From the NCBI RefSeq assembly GCF_000003815.2, contig NC_049981.1, positions 3,424,666 through 3,488,665 of the forward strand: 64,000 nt of DNA. The letters are read 5' to 3'. This document shows, piece after piece, positions 24,164-34,062 of this stretch. Source of the DNA: Branchiostoma floridae. Its lineage: Eukaryota > Chordata > Leptocardii > Amphioxiformes > Branchiostomatidae. The position numbers and the translations under genes were made by a program. The notes under the pieces were generated by a model. It saw only the letters and a list, made by a program, of their open reading frames with translations, did no database searches and was not told the DNA's origin. Every line of letters begins with the position of its first letter. Positions within the stretch are counted from its first letter, which is position 1.

Positions 24164-24398
24164 GTATAAAGTGTCGGCAAATAAATTTCCACGTACAGGC
24201 TTTGAGCATTTGATGTCAGCTCATTATGACAATAAATGTAGTTTCTATAGAGCTGCTCTTGGGGAGAAAGGCTGCAGACACACCGCCGTGATCCAGGCCC
24301 CCAACGAAGCATTCCCCTGCAACCGTCGTGAACGGGTGTGTCTGTCCCGCATACATAGGACTGACTAGCCATCAGCGAGCATGTGGCCGACGTGGACC
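24164..24398. other. Right-arm-specific 235-bp segment
   Basis: Absent between the matching flanks TCGAAAT and AACCCCCTAG of the left arm. No terminal repeats or target duplication were seen, so it may be an insertion here or a deletion from the left arm. No gene recognised. Confidence 0.7.
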
Positions 24399-24643
24399 AA
24401 CCCCCTAGAGAATGGTCTTCGTTCGCGAAGTCCAGCTAAGAAAAAAAGAGCTTCTATAGCTATATCCTCCTCCGACATTTCAATCTGTTTATGCCACTAA
24501 CTATTAAAGCACCTTCTCCAATTCACTTTATATGTGAAGCGTAGAGTAGAGTTAAAACTGTTTTTAATATCCGTCGGTACTTCGGAAAAAGACATGCTGG
24601 GCAAACAGAAACCTACAGAAACTAGTCGGAAACGCTTCACAAA

Positions 24644-24735
24644 TAATCTCCAAGCGGAGATTGGGTCGGAGTATAGTAGAAGCCGCGGCCTGCGAAATCC
24701 CGACCACCACTTCTACCCAACATCTGCTTGAAGAA
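24644..24735. mobile_element. Foldback element H3 (right arm)
   Basis: Mirrored copy of 21531-21623: TAATCTCCAAGCGG ... CTGCTTGAAGAATA. Confidence 0.7.
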
Positions 24736-25751
24736 TAAAAACTTGTAAGTCAGGCCGGGGTCATAACGGGGTCATCGACGGGGTGTCGAACTGCCATGGG
24801 GGATAGTGGAACAGTCCAGATATATTAAGCTTGTCCTGTGTGGGGTCCACTACCTTTCTCACAGTCAAAACAGTTATGTTGATTCGAGTTAAACTTATTT
24901 CGTGACATTCTGCAGTCTCTTCGTGAGTTACATCCTGGCAACGCGGACAAAGGATGGCGCTTGAACGGACAGACTTTCACGTGGCTGTAACAAATATGGT
25001 GAAATGATCGATCAACGTGGAAGAGCGGGCGCCTCGTTTACGGAAAATGACAACAGACCGCGGTACACGCCTGCCTTTCCGACTGGATAGCTCCCCAATG
25101 TTCTTTGGTATGTAGAACTTCATTCTGAAATGATACAGTGTACCACTCGAAGTGTACCACTTGAAGTATAACACTTGGGGACCTGTTCTTTGGGGAGACG
25201 ATACTGTTATTGTTAGGCGGGAGGGGGGCTTGTCGATTTGAGTAGCCGTAGATCTCTACAAGATCTTACAAGGCATGTAGGAGCTTCTTGTTTTATAGAC
25301 GGTCTCTCATCAGTTGATTGTCGCTGTTGGTCTTTGTGGGTTTTCTTGTACTTTGTAGTTGTAGAGTGCGGGGTATGATTCCACTTGCTTGTGGAATCTT
25401 GACTTGTAAATTATGTAATCTAACTTCAGATACCTCTATAAAATATTATATACGCGGGCATCTGGAAGTGTTTTGGTACCACAGATAAAATCTAGTAATA
25501 GATCTAGCACAATAGTTGGTTAGGGCGACTCTTCATTAACGATATAGTTTTCGTTTAAGCTACGTCGTTCTGAAATAAATCACGATTCAAGCACATGGCA
25601 ATTTACTTGAATTTTCAATCCTGGTCTGGTGTCGATACGACCAGGTTTAGCACAGGGCTCGAGGGACGTCCCGTTGGTACTGTATGTACCAGTCACGGGT
25701 CACGTGGCTAGGATGCCTGGCTGAGTCATCTTCTCGCCTGCCAAGAAATTG

Positions 25752-25913
25752 TAATCTCCAAGCAGATCCACGGTGGCGTAATATAGTATCAAACCCACCG
25801 TAGGATCTGCATCCATTCGGTTTCCGGTGCCCGTTTGACTCCCTTTGACCGGCTATACTCCTTGGCCAGCTTTGATACTATCTTATGGCACCGTAGGATC
25901 TACTTGGAGATTA
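25752..25913. mobile_element. Foldback element H2 (right arm)
   Basis: Mirrored copy of 20351-20512. The flanking 9-base duplication AAGAAATTG is retained on both sides. Confidence 0.88.
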
Positions 25914-25957
25914 AAGAAATTGAAAGACTTAGCTATCGCCTAGTATAAACAAGTCTC

Positions 25958-26157
25958 CTCTCCAAGCAGAGGTTAGACAGATAAGACTCCGGCTGCTTTT
26001 TGACGTTTTTTTAGTCATTTTCATCGGGCTTTCTGATGTCTCCCGGCCTAGGCCGCGAGGCATAAAGAAAGGAAACGGTATATAATAGAAAGCCCGGGAA
26101 AATGCCTAAGCCATAGAAACGTAAAAAAAACATCCGGAACCTAACCTCTGCTTGGAT
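25958..26157. mobile_element. Foldback element H1 (right arm)
   Basis: Mirrored copy of 20103-20306, with the central GGCCTAGGCC conserved. Confidence 0.85.
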
Positions 26158-26408
26158 AAAAGAAGTTAAGCTTTCCCACGCGTACGGTTCCCCAACTTGG
26201 CCATGTTCGATTTCATGTCGGAGCCTAACGGACCTTCACATGGTGTTGGTATAACTCTATGTGAGTTTTGTATGCAGTAGACCGATGTATTTCTCGTGAA
26301 ATGCAGAGGGAATACCCGCGAAATCTAGCCTGCTATCTTTTTCTTCTCGTTTCATAAAATACTTTTGCTGACCGTTTTCAATTTGTGAGTCGCTATACAC
26401 AAGCGACC

Positions 26409-26692
26409 AGTTCGTACAGTCTTCGTCGGGAAGCCCGATACAGGGCATCTAGAAGTAAAACGAAGAGACATGAACTGTCATTTGCTCCCCGTTCTGTAAG
26501 ATTACTGTACGAAAGTGCTTGTTGATCGGTAAAGAATGTTGATTCTGTCATGTCTATTTTTTTAATCCGATTGCTGTCTAATTTTAAATGTTGTAAATGC
26601 ATTAATGTTTTAAAGTTGATTCTGTGACTGATGACGCATTTCATGTGTATATACATGCCAAGTCATCCAGGAATAAAGCTGAATCTGAATCT
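26409..26692 (+). mobile_element. 3' end of a LINE, right arm only
   Basis: Present only in the right arm. The plus strand reads SSYSLRREARYRAS then KRHELSFAPRSVRLLYESAC and a stop. This is typical of the C-terminal end of a LINE ORF2, followed by a short AT-rich 3'UTR ending AATAAAGCTGAATCTGAATC, a short tandem TGAATC tail of CR1/L2 style. Strongly 5'-truncated. It inserted after the arms separated, or was lost from the left arm. Confidence 0.75.
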
Positions 26693-27276
26693 GGTTTACA
26701 AAAAAAAAAGGTTAGCTAGCTAACGTCCAGCAAAAGTCACTTTTTTGAGCCCAAATGGTGAAAAAGACGAGAAAAAAACGACCCAGAGAGTCTCCTATGG
26801 AGGCTATCTAAGAAACCTTAATGTCCAATTCCAGATACATGTGTTTGGAAGTCGTGTGCCCGCCCGTACTTAGCAACCCGCGTGGCACCACCCCCGCTGG
26901 GACCAATGCGTCCGTCATGTGGAGTCATGTGGAGTTCGGAGTCCAGCGGTGGTGTTGGCGGAACAAGCTGTCATTTTTACTCTGTGACCGTCGACTGAGT
27001 ATTGTAGTCGGTCTATGTAATTAGTGTTCGAACCTATTTTTCATATAAAACATAATGTCACACACCAGAAAACAACACAACCGACATAAATCATAATTAC
27101 GTCGGAGAGTATGTTACCTACGGTCACTGATTTTTAATTGCAACACAGCTCTATCGCAGTGTTAGGTCGAATGGATTTTAATTTTGGATTCAAAATAGTT
27201 CTTTTGTCGCCTAATGTGCCTTATAGTGTTTTCAACGTTTTCCGATCATTTGGGAATATGGGTACATTAAGGTGTA

Positions 27277-27648
27277 GTGGATAGAACCAAAACAATGACA
27301 TATTTTTTATTCATTTGTGTGTTGAGCTTTTATCTTTTTGACGAGATTGTTGCCATTACCTTCATTACATACTATAGGAGCAAGGATTTGAGCTATTTTA
27401 CGCAATCTGCTACAAATTATTCCAATAAGGCAAACCTAACTTTTTTTTTCAAAAAGAATGGCTTATTCAGCTTAACGTGCAAAGAGAGCTATGGTGAGCT
27501 GATGTTGAGAGGTCCTGTTCAATTACTATTCCTTTCCTACTATTGGTCACTCGGTGGTCAACGGTCAACATTTGCACTTTCTGCATGCAGGTCGTTTGAT
27601 CAGCAATTGGAGGGCTGTTTCAGACCGCTTCTTTCTTTTCTGATGTAA
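27277..27648 (+). pseudogene. 123-codon frame of unknown nature (right arm)
   Basis: Counterpart of 18903-19274 with two residue differences (V to F and Q to K). No family recognised. Confidence 0.2.
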
Positions 27649-29168
27649 TGGGACCTTATGAGTTAACAGAAATGGCGACTTGTTATGAAAACACATTGTT
27701 AGAAGCGCCACGGATTTTATGGACTTACTGTATCCATGTTCTCACCACAATCTTATTCAGGTCCGTTATGAGACATCTTCTGATCCCTTAGAGTCAGCGA
27801 AAGTCGTCTGAAAAGCTGTCTAATGGGAGGAATGAGGTAAGATCTTTACCAAGACCACAGTTAATAAAATTATGCATAGACTAGATAGAAGGCGACTTTG
27901 ACCATTCTCTATTCCATGTACTGTCATAGCCTCATATCCATTGTTTCTTTATTTCAGTGTTTCCTGCGATCGTGCCGTTCCTTTGCTAGTATTATATAGT
28001 AGTAATAGTTTGACAGTGTGCAAAGGCACAATATATTTTTCATGCATATGGCTCTGCCTAGCAATGCAAGGTTTTGAATTGTCTTTATTACATTGTTACA
28101 GCGTGAAATGTGCGTTGCTTCAAACAAAATCAAGTCATTACTTTTGTTGATCCCTTCATTAATAATAAATTAATATCCGTAAAGACAGATTCCAGTCTTT
28201 CTGAACCTGCAGTTTATGGGTAACACTTAGTTGTCTAAGACATGTCAGTTTACTCAAGAGATTGTCAAGAAAATAGGGTAGCTAAACAAATATTTACCGT
28301 CTGTACATCAGAGAAAAAATGAAATCACTTACTCCTGCATCTATGTATCAAATCCCTATTCTACTTTCTGATCGGATTAAGAGAAATGACAGTTTCTTTT
28401 GACTGTTTTGATCAAATGTTTCTAAGGAATATGTCTCCTGCCTGCTCCATATCTTAATTCCGTTTGTCGGATATGCTTTTGTGACTGCTTTCCTCAGCTG
28501 TCAATCTGTGAATTTGAGCCCTTCTGGCATATAAGTAGTCCACTGTTGTATGTATATTATGTATGTATTTATGTCATACTATATACAATATGCAATGTAT
28601 GCATACACGTGTCTGTGCCTGCTTCACACCTTACCTTAGGCTTTCTATTTATTTTATGTGTGGGATGCAGTGTCATTCTTCATCCATTCATTTATTCATT
28701 GGCTACAGGTTGCTGCTCGGAGAATACCACGGATGGAAAGGACTAGGAGAGGTTTACGTAGTGAGCAAGTATGGTCTAGTTTCGCTCGCGCTGATGGAAG
28801 AAGCAGCTGCAAGATGTAGCCAGAATTGAGAGCGTACCGAAGGGCATGGAATTTGAACATAACAAGTAGATTCACAAGACACTGGCTGCAACCAGGATTA
28901 ACCACTGATCGACTGAACCATATCCAACTTACAAGTTTATTTGTTTATTAAGATTCAACACAGAAGTGTAAGGGGCGAGGGAACAGGTAATGACACCTTT
29001 GCCGGCCCTCGTTCCGACTTAAAAATACAAGTGTGATTCAGCTAACGAAATATAGAAACGGTCCATTACTTTTATGTAGAACGCAGTTTTGAGTGTAATT
29101 ATTAGTTTCATGTGTTAGACGAACACAAACTGTTTTAACGTTTCCTTTTATCATCCTTTACTCCTGGG

Positions 29169-29333
29169 GTGGCTGGAAAGTTAAGAAATCGGCCAAATAG
29201 ACAGATAACATGCAAGAGGGGTTTGTCCGTTATAGGAGTACATTTTGCTCAGGTCGGCAAACTGTAAACCTTTAGCGGACTAACTCCTCCGGCATAATAT
29301 CTGTCTATTTGGCCTATTTCTCTTTCCAGCCAC
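29169..29333. mobile_element. GTGGCTGGAAAG foldback MITE (right arm)
   Basis: Mirrored copy of 17219-17383, with identical termini. Confidence 0.88.
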
Positions 29334-29681
29334 TTTTAATAGTCACAGCTTATAAATGCACCACGTATTTACTGATAGCGTCTACGAAAATTATCATCCT
29401 TTGATATTGCCAAGAAGAGTAAGATATGTATTGTCTGCTTTTCAACACACCTTGTCATGTATGTATGAAAGGAATACGCCTACCTTGTGAAAGATATCGA
29501 TGTAGTTCAAAATTGATCATCATAATTCAAGGAGCTAAGTATCATAAACAGGTATGATTGATGACTACGCTGTAACGTCTTATTCAATTGGGTAGTTATT
29601 TTGTGATCCATTCAACCGGTTGACAAAATATTTGTGCAAAATCTACTTGTCATGTACTTGTATTTTCCCTAGTAGGGGCAG

Positions 29682-30032
29682 TCGCCCCATATTGGCCCAC
29701 CACGGGCGGTTGTCCTGTCAGGGCGATCGCCCCCAGGTACTGCAAGGACTGACAGGGCGATCACCCCCAAATCCTGACAGGGCGATCGCCCCCAAATCCT
29801 GACAGGGCGATCGTCCCCAAGCCCTGGCAGGGCGATCGCCCCCAAGCACTGACAGGGCAATCGCCCCCCAAGTACTGATCACAGAGCGATCGCCCCAAGC
29901 ACTGACAGGGCGATCGCCCCGAAGTACTGGCAGGGCGATCGCCACCAAGTCCTGAAGGCTACAGGGCGATCGCCCCCCAAGCCCTGACAGGGCGATCGCC
30001 CCCAAGTCCTGACAGGGCGATCGCCCCCAAGT
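29682..30032 (-). repeat. Tandem array of GGGCGATCGCCC (right arm)
   Basis: Mirrored copy of 16520-16870, with a few core substitutions such as GGGCGATCACCC near 29757 and GGGCGATCGTCC near 29805. Confidence 0.95.
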
Positions 30033-30257
30033 CTTCTTCACTCTGATGAAATCAAGACGAGATGACTGGACAATTCAGACTTTGTACGGGGCAATCGCCC
30101 CCACAAGTAAATATTCCTGGGACTTGAGTCTCTTCAAATATTGCATTCCAATCCAAAATGACTTGATTTTCAAAGAAATTCAGACTTCGTTTTCTGATTA
30201 TCACGTCGAAAAAAAAGGAATAAAATGGATTTTCCTTTATTATTTTGGATTCTGTTA

Positions 30258-31367
30258 TAAGAATTAGAGAGCTTGAAAGATCATCTGTCACAGCAGCAGT
30301 GGATTGTTCATACCTTGACAAAGACTGGAGCTGTGTAGTCGAAAATTTGGGTGAGTCCAATTTTTGTGTCGGAAATTATAGTTTATCTCGTTCCAGAAGA
30401 ACTATAATAGAGGATGCTATTTTTAGTAATATTCCAATATGTACAAACTCTGCATGGTTTATGTGATAGTATTACACGCTTTTGAACCCCCTTTCTTCTG
30501 ACAATCGAATGTTCTACAGCTTGAAAGCCTTGACATCTTCAAGCAGTGGCAGCATTATCGATTCAATGCACGCTTTGTTGCTTTTTGATCGCATTAAGAG
30601 CTTATCGCACCCCTTGGAGTGTTCCTCCATAGAATCAATAAAACTATCCATTCTCATAACGTATTAACGTAATTTGCCAGACATTCCGAATAGACTACTG
30701 ATTTTGAGGGAATATTTATTCACGTCAGGGTACTTATTGAAAACACACCAGGCAGCATGAAAAACAGGCAAACCTCACATAACACTAAGGGAAACACGAA
30801 TAAAAAAGAAACCGAGAAGGGTGGAAAAAATGGCTGTCAGATCTTCTGTGGTGCTCTAACGGTCAAATACTTGACAAATGAATAGATGAGATGTTAATAG
30901 GGAACTATGCTAACATGACTTTGGTACACATTTGACAGACTTTTGCATACGATCCTTATAAGTAAGTGGAACAACCAGTTTTTCTAGTAAGCTGTGCTTG
31001 TATTTGTATTTGTACTTATGTACATTTAATCGTTCTGCCAGCTCATTCTATTTTATGTATCATTTATCTTGACTTTTTGTATTTCCTTTTTATATGTGGA
31101 AATAAAAACAATAATAATAAAAAAATTCTAGTGACGCTGATGAAGGAGGGTGATGGATGTCACTCGAAACGTCCGGAGTTAATTTCCGTTTTTTATCCAG
31201 TTGTAGAGATTGATTTGTATTTGAATAAGATGAGATGTTAACTAGGTGTAAATGCATCCACAAGTTACTATGTATTCTTGACTATAATATACTGAAATAA
31301 AAAAAAAGTCGCATTCCTATCATCGAACAATCATAATACATTGCAGTCCTTTTTTCTGTTCAGTTTT
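30258..31367. other. Non-coding flank of inverted duplication
   Basis: No F5/8C continuation was seen. The plus frame through 30245-30466 is open but not recognised. Around 31135-31180 the text GATGAAGGAGGGTGATGGAT followed by CACTCGAAACGTC resembles a motif common in Penelope-like or other retroelement remnants. This is tentative. Confidence 0.4.
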
Positions 31368-31675
31368 ACAATCATAATCATATCATCAACTGTAGTTTTA
31401 GAATCATGCCACATCACCATCTGCAGTTTTACAATCATAACCATATCACCATCTGCAGTTTTACAATCATAACCACATCATCATCTGCAGTTTTACAATC
31501 ATAACCACATCATCATCTGCAGTTTTACAATCATAACCACATCACCATCTGCAGTTTTACAATCATAACCACATCATCATCTGCAGTTTTACAATCATAA
31601 CCACATCATCATCTGCAGTTTTACAATCATAACCACATCATCATCTGCACTTTCACAATCATAACCATATTTTTC
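31368..31675. repeat. 32-bp minisatellite
   Basis: About nine tandem units of CTGCAGTTTTACAATCATAA then CCACATCATCAT, 32 bases each, highly uniform in the middle. Confidence 0.95.
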
Positions 31676-32148
31676 CTACATTCCTTATTTGTTTCTGATG
31701 AAAATATGACGAATGCTACCTAAAATGTCGTTCACACTTTGAAGAGAATCTATCGATTTGCTTGGTTTAGTATCACCCAACACTCACCAAATGTTCCCCC
31801 CAGACAGCAATGCTATCAAAAGCATCCCTGAAAGCTTTCTGCATTTGTCTCTGATGAGTACGCTCAGCGGTGAACCATTCGTTTTCATTCCTCAACCTTT
31901 CGGCAACACCGTAAATGCCAGCATGATTTGTTCGATTCTTTAACACTATGTTTGAGTCGTAATGTCATTTGTTATATGTGTAACGCCATGCGGATGTGCA
32001 GTAAGTGCTTCGAAACGCGCTCTATGCTGTAGACTCCACGCATGCACAAATAATTGATAACAAATTTAGATATCTATCTCCTTGTTCATCATGTTCCTCT
32101 GTTCTGGAGAAATATGGTTCAGAAGGGGATTATCTACTTCATTTTTAG
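31676..32148. other. Intergenic, no gene recognised
   Basis: A plus frame at 31758-31943 is open but matches no family I know. It may belong to the degraded LINE that follows. Confidence 0.35.
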
Positions 32149-32283
32149 CTAATCGATAGAATTACTACTGCACTTGACAACAATAAATTTACCATAGGAG
32201 TCTTTCTAGATTTAATTAAGGCATTTGACACGGTAAACCATTTTATTCTACTCAAAAAGCTAAACAAATATGGCATTAACGTG
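32149..32283 (+). pseudogene. LINE reverse-transcriptase fragment
   Basis: A 45-codon stretch contains GVFLDLIKAFDTVNH, the highly conserved first catalytic-aspartate block of non-LTR retrotransposon reverse transcriptases (FLDLxKAFDTVNH, where the D of FLDL is catalytic), followed by ILLKKLNKYGI. The frame is lost on both sides, so this is a dead fragment. Confidence 0.88.
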
Positions 32284-32902
32284 TTCTGCACTGTGTCTTT
32301 GTCAAGAGTTTAAAAGTCTGAAATGTTATGGTGAGTTGCGATCTTTTTATAAGCGTAAACGATATCAACACACGATAATACTACTTAAGTGCAAAATATT
32401 CTATTGACTTTAGATATACGCGTAAGATCGTATATTCTGTATGCGTATTTGGAGACGTATGCGTTGATATTACTTACTATTAGAACATATACGTTTGACA
32501 TTTCCATGGGCTGTGCATAGATCAAGCTGGTTTATGTTGGTTATGTTGCTACGTTTCACGTTTGTTGTTTTCAATAAAATAAATCAATGCTAGCTACTGC
32601 CAGACACCACGACGATTCTTTTCGCTGGAATTGTGCCAGACTTGTCACATGTTTTCACATGATGCTATCCTAAAACGCTTAAGACAGAAGTGGAGCGATC
32701 GTAGCGAGAGGATTGTAGAGTGTATGAATAATGGAGAACACTAGGAAGGAGGGGGGGGGGGGGGCACGGTGGGACTGAGTCATTAGAATTATCTTCTTTT
32801 TGTAAGTGAGGGTGGAAAAATATTGCTATTGGGCAGCCCTGGCTATGCGTGCTGAACAGCCAACACCAGTATATACTTATATTGATAACGTTAAGAGATG
32901 CA
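32284..32902. other. Intergenic with poly-G tract
   Basis: No gene recognised. Contains a run of about 13 G at 32751-32763. Confidence 0.4.
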
Positions 32903-33114
32903 TACTGTAAATACAGAAACTTTCGCGGTGGAGTAATGTTTGCGGTTTTCGCGGCGGCCGCTTCACCGAGAATTTAAAACCACAGCGAACATTTTTCCAT
33001 AACAGTAAGAGACTACAATGCACGGTGCTACCGCGAAATTAAAACCACCGAGAAAAGTCCATTTTCACGCGACCGCGAAATTCAATCTCCGCGAACTTAA
33101 ATGCATTTACAGTA
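32903..33114 (+). mobile_element. MITE with TACTGTAAATRCA ends, copy 2
   Basis: Same 212-bp length and layout as 4791-5002, including AACATTTTTC and CACCGMGAAAAGTCC internal motifs. The left end carries one change (TACTGTAAATACA). Confidence 0.85.
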
Positions 33115-34062
33115 GCTTGTACCAGTGTGTTGACAAACCCACAGGTGTCAAAATAAGTCATGACCCGTCATTTTTTCTTGATACTGCATGCTTTGCCTGA
33201 CTTTTCCTGCTAGCCGGGGAATCCATCACTGACCCCGGGGTTCAACATCGGCCCATAAACTAGTTTTATCACCAAGGAAACCCGGCGTTGCCTAGCGACA
33301 GTCACGGACGAGAGGGTGATACATGGACGAGTAGGGAACAACCAATCACGGCCGCATGTCCCCTTCATGCCTCCTTCGCGGCAACGCTATGATTATTCAC
33401 ATGAAAAGTATCGATCGGTCTCATTCTTTTACTGATAAGTGGGCTCTCTACGGCAGGAGCGAGCAAAAAACTGCCATCCAAAACCTCCTGCTTCCTGCAG
33501 ATTCCTAGAACCTGGTAACATCAATCTACATGTTTACAATTTCCTTCACAGGCAGCAATGCGAGGAAACTGATGATGTCCATTAGCTACCGGTGGTACCA
33601 CTTATAAAGTCCTCTTGTCATTGAGTTAGCTTGTCTCATTGGTGCAGACTGTAACCACATCTTCTGCGGCTGCCAGCTGGCAACTGCCTGTTCGTAAGAC
33701 GGATTGCCTTGTCTATTGAAGTATCGGGATAGAGATTTCTGAATTGAGAGCCGGATTTTCCTACCTGACGTCAAACGGCGATCTCTTGCCTGACCTGAAC
33801 GACCGACCTGGCAGCACAACGTCCTTGCGTTTATGGCCGAGCGAGTGCTGATGACACTTTGATAGCGTCAATTATATAGCTGGCAGTTTGTAGGGGTTTG
33901 CTTGACACCGGAACGAAAGGTGCATCACCACGTCGTGTGCTGCCGATGCTCACGTTACTCATCTCCGGTCTGCATCAACCTGGTAAGGATACGACAACAT
34001 CATCACCGCAGTGGTTCAAACATTCCTACGGGACACCTCCCCACCCCCAACCGAGGAGAATC
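33115..34062 (+). other. Upstream region / 5'UTR of the two-TM protein gene
   Basis: No recognised exon. The plus frame is open from 33898, with an alternative in-frame ATG at 33946, 39 codons upstream of the chosen start. A CTGGTAAGGAT sequence at about 33979 could be a donor of a non-coding exon. Confidence 0.4.

Larger units (their letters stand above)
23878..30257 (-). repeat. Right arm of ~14 kb inverted duplication
   Basis: Reverse complement of 16295-22141. It is longer than the left arm because of two stretches absent from the left: 24164-24398 (about 235 bp, unidentified) and about 26409-26692 (LINE 3' end). All foldback elements of the left arm recur at mirrored positions. Confidence 0.95.

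Noticed and set aside
24142-24368. Frames on both strands in the right-arm-only segment with many cysteines
   Set aside because: Opposite-strand overlap, no recognised domain, no mirrored counterpart, no splice context.
16520-30032. CRISPR-like array or cyanobacterial HIP1 sites (GCGATCGC)
   Set aside because: The units are contiguous minisatellite repeats without unique spacers or cas genes, and the surrounding genes are eukaryotic. The octamer match is coincidence.
31135-31180. Penelope-like retroelement call from the GATGAAGGAGGG / GAAACGTC motif
   Set aside because: Only a short motif is visible, with no reverse transcriptase or GIY-YIG sequence nearby, so it is not listed as an element.
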